This document shows positions 58,131 through 64,000 of a stretch of DNA of 64,000 bases, in pieces; within the stretch, counting starts at the first letter, position 1, and every line of letters begins with the position of its first letter. The translations under genes were made by a program, and so were the position numbers. Source of the DNA: Panopea generosa. Lineage: Eukaryota > Mollusca > Bivalvia > Adapedonta > Hiatellidae. The stretch lies in contig CM055907.1 of NCBI GenBank assembly GCA_029582155.1, positions 10,639,874 through 10,703,873 on the forward strand, written 5' to 3'. Below the pieces are notes generated by a model. That model did not search any database. It was not told the DNA's origin and worked only from the letters and a program-made list of their open reading frames with translations.

Positions 58131-58254
58131 GTTGACAGCTGATGTGGGCTGCCAATCAAACAATATAATTCAATCAGTGATCGACATTCATTAATTGGAC
58201 AAACAATGCCACATGGCCAGTGGATGGAGAGAAAGCCTTTATCAGGTCAGGTCA
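58131..58254. repeat. spacer with dispersed repeat shared with 25040-25215
   Basis: GGGCTGCCAATCAAACAATA, ATCAGTGATCGACATTC and GGACAAACAATGCCACATGG match 25040-25215 in order. It splits the 12-bp family into two arrays. Confidence 0.55.
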
Positions 58255-59285
58255 ATTAATGCTACAACTAACGATACAATCAATGCTACAAATAGTGCCT
58301 CACAAATGCTCCAAGTAATGCTATTAATGTTACAATTAACCCTACAATTAATGCAACAATTAATGCTTCAATTAATGCTACACTTAATGCAAAAATTAAA
58401 GCTACAATTAATGCTACAATTAATGCTACAATTAAAGCTATAACTAATGCTACAATTAAAGCTACAATTAATGCTACAATTAAAGCTACAATTAATGCTA
58501 CAATTAAAACTACAAATAAAGCTACAATCAATGCTCCAATTAATGCAACAATTAATGTTTCAATTAATGGTACAATTAATGCAACAATTAATGCTTCATT
58601 CAATGTTACAATCAATGCATTAATTATGCTACAATTAATGCTCTAATTAAAGGTACAATTAATGCTACAATTAAAGCTACAATTAATGAAACAATTAATG
58701 CTACAATTAAAACTACAATTGATGCTACAATTAAAGTTACAATTAATTCAACAATTAATGCTACAATTAATGCAACAATTATTGCCACAATTAAAGCTAC
58801 AATTAAAGCTACAGTTAACGCTACAATCAATGCTAGAATTAAAGCTACAATCAATGTTACAATTTATGCAACCATCAATGCTGCAATCAAAGCTACATTA
58901 AAGCTACAATCAATGTTACAATTTATGCAACCATCAATGTTGTAATCAAAGCTACAATTAAAGCTAAAATTAATGCTTCAATTAATGCTACAATTAATGC
59001 TTCAATTAATTCTACAATCAATGCTGCAATTAAAGCTACAATTAATGCTTCAATTTATGCTACAATTAATGCTTCAATTAATTCTACAATCAATGCTGCA
59101 ATTAAAGCTACAATTAATGCTTCAATTAATGCTACAATTAAAGCTTCAATTAATTCTACAATTAATGCTATAATTAAAGCTACAATTAATGCAACAATTA
59201 ATGCTTCAAATAATTCTACAATCAATGCTACAATTAATGCTGCAATCAATGTTATAATTAATGTGACAATCAATGTTACAAGCTG
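58255..59285. repeat. 12-bp tandem array
   Basis: Runs of GCTACAATTAAT and GCTACAATTAAA, mostly in 12-bp register, with 24-bp alternation in places and a few near-identical blocks (58980-59060 and 59060-59130). The unit is the same as one quarter of the 48-bp unit to the left. Confidence 0.95.
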
Positions 59286-59409
59286 ATTCTACCCAGTTAC
59301 AACATCAAGCTTTATGTGTAATGGTGAGAACCTAATTCTCAGTTAATGTGAATTAAATACACATCTACCCAGAACAACATTGATATTTATTTGTAAATGT
59401 AAGAACCTG

Positions 59410-60600
59410 TTTTGTTTTGCAGGGAGGGGTTAAATAAACCACATATTTTGTAAGAACAGCACAAATGATATGTCAGGGAGGGGGTAAATAAAACACATAA
59501 CTTCCAACAACACCACAACTGATATGCCAGGAAGGGGGAAAATAAAACACATATCTTCCAACACCACCACAACTGATATGCCAGGGAGGGGGTAAATAAA
59601 AACATATCTTCCAACACCACAGCTGATATGCAAGGGAGGGGGTAAATAAAACACATATCTTCCAAGAACACCATAACTGATATGTCAAGGAGGGGGTAAA
59701 TAAAACATATCTTCCAACACCACAACTGATATGTCAGGGAGGGGGTAAATAAAACACATATCTTCCAACACCACCACAACTGATATGCCAGGGAGGGGTT
59801 AATAAAACACATATCTTCCAAGAACACTACAACTGATATGTCCGGGAGGGGGTAAATAAAACACATATCTTCTAAGAACACCACAACTGATATGTCAAGG
59901 AGGGGGTAAATAAAACATATCTTCCAACACCACAACCGATATGTCAGGGAGGGGGAAAATAAAACACATATCTTCCAAGAACACCACAACTGATATGCCA
60001 AGGAGGGGGTAAATAAAACACATATCTTCTAAGAACACCATAACTGATATGCCAAGGAGGGGGTAAATAAAACACATATCTTCTAAGAACACCATAACTG
60101 ATATGCCAAGGAGGGGGTAAATAAAACACATATCTTCTAAGAACACCATAACTGATATGCCAAGGAGGGGGTAAATAAAACACATATCTTCTAAGAACAC
60201 CACAACTGATATGCCAAGGAGGGGGTAAATAAAACACATATCTTCCAACGACAGCACAACTGATACATCAGGGAGGGGGTAAATAATTTTTTTTTTTTTT
60301 TTTTTTTTTGAATGGGGTTTAACGCCATTTTCAACACATTTCAGGTTATATATGGCATATCCAGTTTTAAAGGTGGAGGAAGACCTCAGACTGAGTCAGA
60401 CTGAGTCAGACTGAGTAGAACCACCGTCCTTCCGCAAGTAACTGGAAACTTTCTCACATAAAGTTTTTGGAGTGAGCGGGACTCAAACCTACGACCATAG
60501 CGGTGAGAGGTAAGTGATCTTGAGACGGCGCCTTAGACCACTCGGCCACGGAGGACCCTGGGAGGGGGAGGGGGGAGGGGGGGTAATAAAACACATACAG
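59410..60600. repeat. 54-bp tandem array, interrupted by a SINE-B
   Basis: About 17 units contain GGAGGGGGTAAATAAAACAC, ATATCTTCCAAGAACACCAC and AACTGATATGCC. Copies at 60001-60230 are nearly identical; some left copies have 4-6 bp deletions. The array resumes at 60557 (GGGAGGGGG, TAATAAAACACATAC) after the SINE. 54 is 18 codons, giving minus ORFs with a YPLLGISV-type period that are artefacts. Confidence 0.93.
60288..60556 (-). mobile_element. SINE-B inserted into the 54-bp array
   Basis: A poly-T run of about 23 at 60288-60309 (the 3' poly-A on the minus strand) is followed by a full SINE-B body and the tRNA-Leu-like head, GTGGCCGAGTGGTCTAAGGC on the minus strand, at 60525-60545. The B box is GGTTTGAGTCCCGC. 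The poly-A tail and intact head suggest a comparatively recent retrotransposed insertion. Confidence 0.85.
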
Positions 60601-61478
60601 TCGAAACTTGTTATTTTGAATTCCATCGGACCGTAAATAGTTCGAAATATCCAAAATTTGATTGATCAGGAGTCTATTTTTGTGCCCATCTTCCAAAAAA
60701 CAAGCACAAATGATAATTATGCCAGTCTGTTGTTTGCATGATTGCATGATATCACATAGAAGACACAGTTTTGTTTTGATGGAAGGATCATAGAAGGCAT
60801 CATTCATTACAAACAATACAATTTTACAATTTCAAAATTTATTTCTAGTTCCAATCGCAATCGTTGTCCTTCAGTACTTTCGATACTTTGATTCTAGTAA
60901 ATAATAAATAGACATTTTTATAGAGACTTTCAGGAATCCTTAGAGAGTCATACACTACAGAGATCTCCAAATATTCATAGTAATTGATTGGCTGGTATCT
61001 CACGGAAACCCATAGTAGCATTTAATCAGGTCCATTATTGATGAAGCGTAATGTATTCGGCACCTCAACTTCACACACGCGTAATGTACAAGCGCGTGTG
61101 CCCAGTAGAGAATAATCAGCAAAACTGTCCATCTACATTATGGATTACACTTTGTAAATTGCCATCGGCAACCCTAGAACCTTCTCATGACCTGCATAAT
61201 TTGTTCTTACTTAAAATGGCTAATCTGTCTTATTTTATCATGCATAAATCGTTGCTGCTTTTCTATTCTTCGGATAAAGATGAAACAAAAAATGTGCCAT
61301 TCGACACCAATGCCACAGCGTTTGATAAAAAATTAAGTGGAAAAAGGACCCTGACTCCTGTAAAATTTTACCAATGTTGGCAAGTTTAAACTTTACCTGT
61401 ATTTTATAAGTATATAGGTGCACACGAAATAATAATTACTTATATTGATTGACTGATTAAATAGTTAGCATCATTTTT
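60601..61478. other. unassigned interval with a dispersed-repeat start
   Basis: ACAGTCGAAACTTGTTATTT and TCCATCGGACCGTAAATAGT at 60598-60650 look like a terminus of a widespread metazoan TIR element (from memory; no second copy here). 61051-61389 has a 112-codon plus ORF of unclear nature; its 3' end (ACTCCTGTAAAATTTTACCA) belongs to the dispersed tail also seen at 9800 and 42450. 61445-61478 is a SINE-A tail fragment. Confidence 0.4.
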
Positions 61479-62040
61479 GTTTCGCAGCGAGGAAGAAGCG
61501 AAAGCGAGATTAAAGTGTTGCTTTTCCGTCGATGGTGGCGGCGTCAAACATTTATATTTAGCTCCAACGTTAAGTTTTCGTTTTTACACTATTTCTCAAC
61601 AAGTACAAGTGCTAGGACACTCATACTTGGATCATAGTTACAACTAACACCCTGCATCACATTATACACTGCAGATGCTGAGTATGACCTACATTGCATG
61701 GTCCATTGACTTTGTTTGATGCTGAATTTTGCATTTACCTCCAACGTTAAGTTTTCGTTTTTACACTATTTCTCAACACGTACAAGTTCTAGGACACTCA
61801 TACTTGGATCATAGTTACAACGAACACCCTGCATTACATAATATAATGTTGATGCTGAGTGTGACCTATATTTCATGGTCAATTGACATTGTTTGATGCT
61901 GGATTTTGCGTTTACCTCCAATGTTAAGTACTCATTTTAACACTATTTCTCAATAAGTACTAGTGCTAGGACACTCATACTTGGATCATAATTACAACTA
62001 ACACTCTGCATTACATAATAAAATGTTGATGCTGAGTACT
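61479..62040. repeat. 177-bp tandem repeat, 2.7 copies, after a GC-richer leader
   Basis: A GC-richer leader at 61479-61555 (AGCGAGGAAGAAGCGAAAGC) is followed by three copies starting CTCCAACGTTAAGTTTTCGT at 61562, 61739 and 61916. Each contains AGGACACTCATACTTGGATC; the first two also have GTCCATTGAC/GTCAATTGAC and TTTGTTTGATGCTG. The third copy stops at GATGCTGAGTAC, where a T run begins. Sequences of this type are familiar from mollusc genomes. Confidence 0.85.
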
Positions 62041-62519
62041 TTTTTTTTTACTTAGAAATATTGGTTTGATTTTTTTTTAAAAAATGTTTTACTTAGAAAT
62101 ACTGGTTAAAGTTTTGTGTGCAACTTCCATCAAGTTCATATCTCAAAAATCACATAATTTATTTGATTGAAACTTAACACAATACTTTCTACAATATTTC
62201 TTAGTCATTTAACCTACTACATTAACCAAGTTAGATAACTCTTGCATGAATATAATGCAAATTCTTGTGTCATATTTTTGCAAATTGTGGCTGTTACTAA
62301 ATTATTCAAATCAAATAACTATTGTAAAAAAACACTCTTTAATATATTTATGGTAGTTGTTATGTCATTTTTCTGTTACCACTGGATTAAAACAATAATT
62401 TTTTAGCTTTACAGATACATGCAGCTATTTTTGTCATTGTATTTTAGTTTTTATCTCCCCCATGTGTATATTCACGGTCAAAGCGGACACGGCAAGAAAT
62501 ATCATTACACGGAATTCTT
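62041..62519. other. unassigned interval
   Basis: AT-rich; TTTTACTTAGAAATA.TGGTT is duplicated at 62048 and 62086. Otherwise nothing was recognised. Confidence 0.4.
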
Positions 62520-62785
62520 GTTATGCCATTGAGGACTTACAGATTGTCAGTTAATCTAACCACTGTTTCCTAAGATCCTGAAAGGTTAACCAGTACTTGC
62601 ATACACCCCATCTCTGCAAGTAACTGATAACTTTCCAATTTGAATCAGCAGTGAGAAACACATGATAATGAGACGGAAACTGTTGCGGGCCCGGGTAATT
62701 AAATAGATAGACCCCTTCAGAAGTTATCGATCCGTAACCAATTTAATACCCCTTCGCCATTCTCGGAAGGCCAGAGCATAATAAT
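62520..62785 (-). mobile_element. SINE-A fragment joined to a dispersed tail
   Basis: 62520-62685 is a SINE-A body without a head. 62690-62785 (CCCCTTCAGAAGTTATCGAT, CCATTCTCGGAAGG) resembles 9885-9990 and 42540-42600. Confidence 0.65.
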
Positions 62786-63201
62786 TGAGCATATGTGTCT
62801 ATTCCTTGAGTAAGTTCAATAAGCATAGAAAATCAGCTGAAGGGAATATTTTTTTCTAATCATTTTCATAGCCATTGTAATCATTGCATGCTTCCCCGCA
62901 GGCCATTTAAGCACAGGGGCACCCCAGCACTCGACTTTCAGAAATTATATTCCCCTAGCACTTGAATTCTTTAAAAAAAAATTGCAAAAGCTTACTTTCC
63001 TCTAAGTCATTATTTTTCTTTCCCTTTTTTTTCTCATTTTAAAGCCAAAAATGAAACATATTAAATATGATGACTTAAACTGATTAATCTAAGTTTTACT
63101 AGTGAAATATATTTCAATGAGTGCCTAACACAGCACTTGAAAATGTGTTGAAGGTGTTTATATGCTTGCATTCCTTCCTGTGGAGAACCCTGCATTGTGC
63201 A
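62786..63201. other. unassigned interval
   Basis: No exon, repeat family or RNA gene was recognised. Confidence 0.4.
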
Positions 63202-63795
63202 AGGTGTGTTAAAAAAATATGTCTACTTTTGTAATGTTTTCAGGATTTAAGAACATGAATAATATTCATAATGCAATAAAAAGTATTACTTCCTCTATGC
63301 ATATGCCAAATTTTATACAGATATTGAAGATTGTTACCTCACAGGTAACCATGCTAGAAAATATACATGTAAATGACTACCTGGAGCAGTCCGATGATGT
63401 CATCAACATCAAGTTTTTCATTGACGTCAAGTTATTGCACTGGCATTTGACCGCCCAAATCTACATGAATTTCAGCTTCAAACTCATCACATCATTGCAC
63501 AGTTCTCTGCAGAAGTGCATTCAAGATCGCAGTGGGTACTTTGAAAAGACGTGATTTGGCCAGTTTAAACACCAAGCAAAAACTTGACGTCACCGACGTC
63601 ATCGGACTTCTCTGAGTAGCCATTACATGTTAATTTCCTGGTGTTGTTGCTGCCTAATGGTATTTAATATTAATACCAAATTGTGTCAGTTGAATAGAGG
63701 CAGTATTACTTTTTAGAGCAATACAATTTTTATTCATGTGCTATAATAAATGTTGAAAATATTACAAAAGTCCACATATTTTTTTTAACACACCT
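63202..63795 (+). mobile_element. long foldback element with a transposase C-terminal remnant
   Basis: AGGTGTGTTAAAAAAATATG at the left and (reversed) AGGTGTGTTAAAAAAAATAT at the right start inverted arms that can be followed for about 220 bp each, with gaps: 63202-63420 against 63572-63795. The most similar parts are the terminal 40 bp and the inner block CAGTCCGATGATGTCATCAA against GTCCGATGACGTCGGTGACG. The spacer between the arms encodes LQKCIQDRSGYFEK then a stop at 63554, a pattern like the C-terminal end of mariner/Tc1-type transposases. This looks like an internally deleted DNA transposon that kept its long inverted repeats and the last part of its transposase. Confidence 0.75.
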
Positions 63796-64000
63796 GGTAA
63801 TGATTTGGCTAGTTTCTCCTCTCAAATTCAGAAAACGTTGATGTTGTTGTTGATATTGTCACCATCAGTGTGATGACAAGACAACAAGTACATGCCACAA
63901 TTGCATCACACAGAAATAGTTTTTACAACCTGAACATCATTCTGTTGTTTTTGTGTTTTTTCCAGTGGTAAATTGCCACACTCCAAATGTTTGTTTTTAC
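63796..64000. other. unassigned right edge
   Basis: GATGTTGTTGTTGATATTGT is a short simple run. Nothing else was recognised. Confidence 0.4.

Noticed and set aside
57168..58163. 331-codon minus ORF and 291-codon plus ORF
   Set aside because: Both strands and several frames are open because the 48-bp unit lacks stops. It is a repeat artefact.
59387..60257. Minus ORFs up to 204 codons with YPLLGISV-type repeats
   Set aside because: They lie within the 54-bp array, where 54 bp is 18 codons and the unit lacks stops in some minus frames.
61051..61389. 112-codon plus ORF in a slightly CpG-richer stretch
   Set aside because: The 3' part is a dispersed repeat tail, the N-terminal part has no recognisable domain, and no splice context was seen.

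Overview
The window looks like nuclear DNA of a marine mollusc, perhaps a bivalve. It is AT-rich and intron-dominated, with GT-AG splice sites, tRNA-derived SINEs, many short inverted-repeat elements, and long repeats with hairpin ends of a type I associate with mollusc genomes. The organism call is an inference. Nothing prokaryotic or viral was seen.

Only one protein-coding gene is well supported. It lies on the minus strand as two exons, 43972-44052 and 7275-8166. Their phases match (both sides phase 2), and joining them completes a calmodulin-binding IQ motif right after the junction. The 35.8-kb interval between them would be a single intron. The first exon resembles the converter/neck junction of unconventional myosins, but this is tentative. 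The rest of the gene would lie beyond both window ends. A 104-codon minus-strand ORF at 39775-40089 with a hydrophobic C-terminal stretch is unrecognised.

The rest is repetitive DNA, with more than a dozen distinct tandem arrays of different period: 62 bp (1-2880), 28 bp (3243-6975), 52 bp (11890-13035), GAT-rich (14195-14603, 15030-15930, 21870-22255), 43 bp (17480-17870), 38 bp (18585-20945), GACA (21394-21578), 37 bp (28000-28440), 121, 74 and 40 bp sharing one core (30655-35930), 34 bp (36040-38240), 21 bp (41290-41985), 47 bp (49930-51668), 48 and 12 bp (57060-59285), 54 bp (59410-60600) and 177 bp (61545-62040). Several show higher-order structure. Many long stop-free reading frames are by-products of repeat units that lack stops.

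Mobile DNA fills the gaps: two tRNA-derived SINE families (called SINE-A and SINE-B here) plus further tRNA-like elements; a TTAA-flanked inverted-repeat family (13488, 29086, 44227, 47237); a mariner-like element at 36102-37059; a PIF/Harbinger-like MITE with a TTA duplication at 44852-45087; a TTAA MITE nested in another element at 52030-52258; a long foldback with a transposase tail at 63202-63795; perfect and near-perfect hairpins at 42697-42863, 43030-43105 and 52138-52202; and two families of long repeats with hairpin termini (8490, 54092; 45900, 48478). Several insertions interrupt other repeats cleanly, so their target duplications and relative ages can be read.
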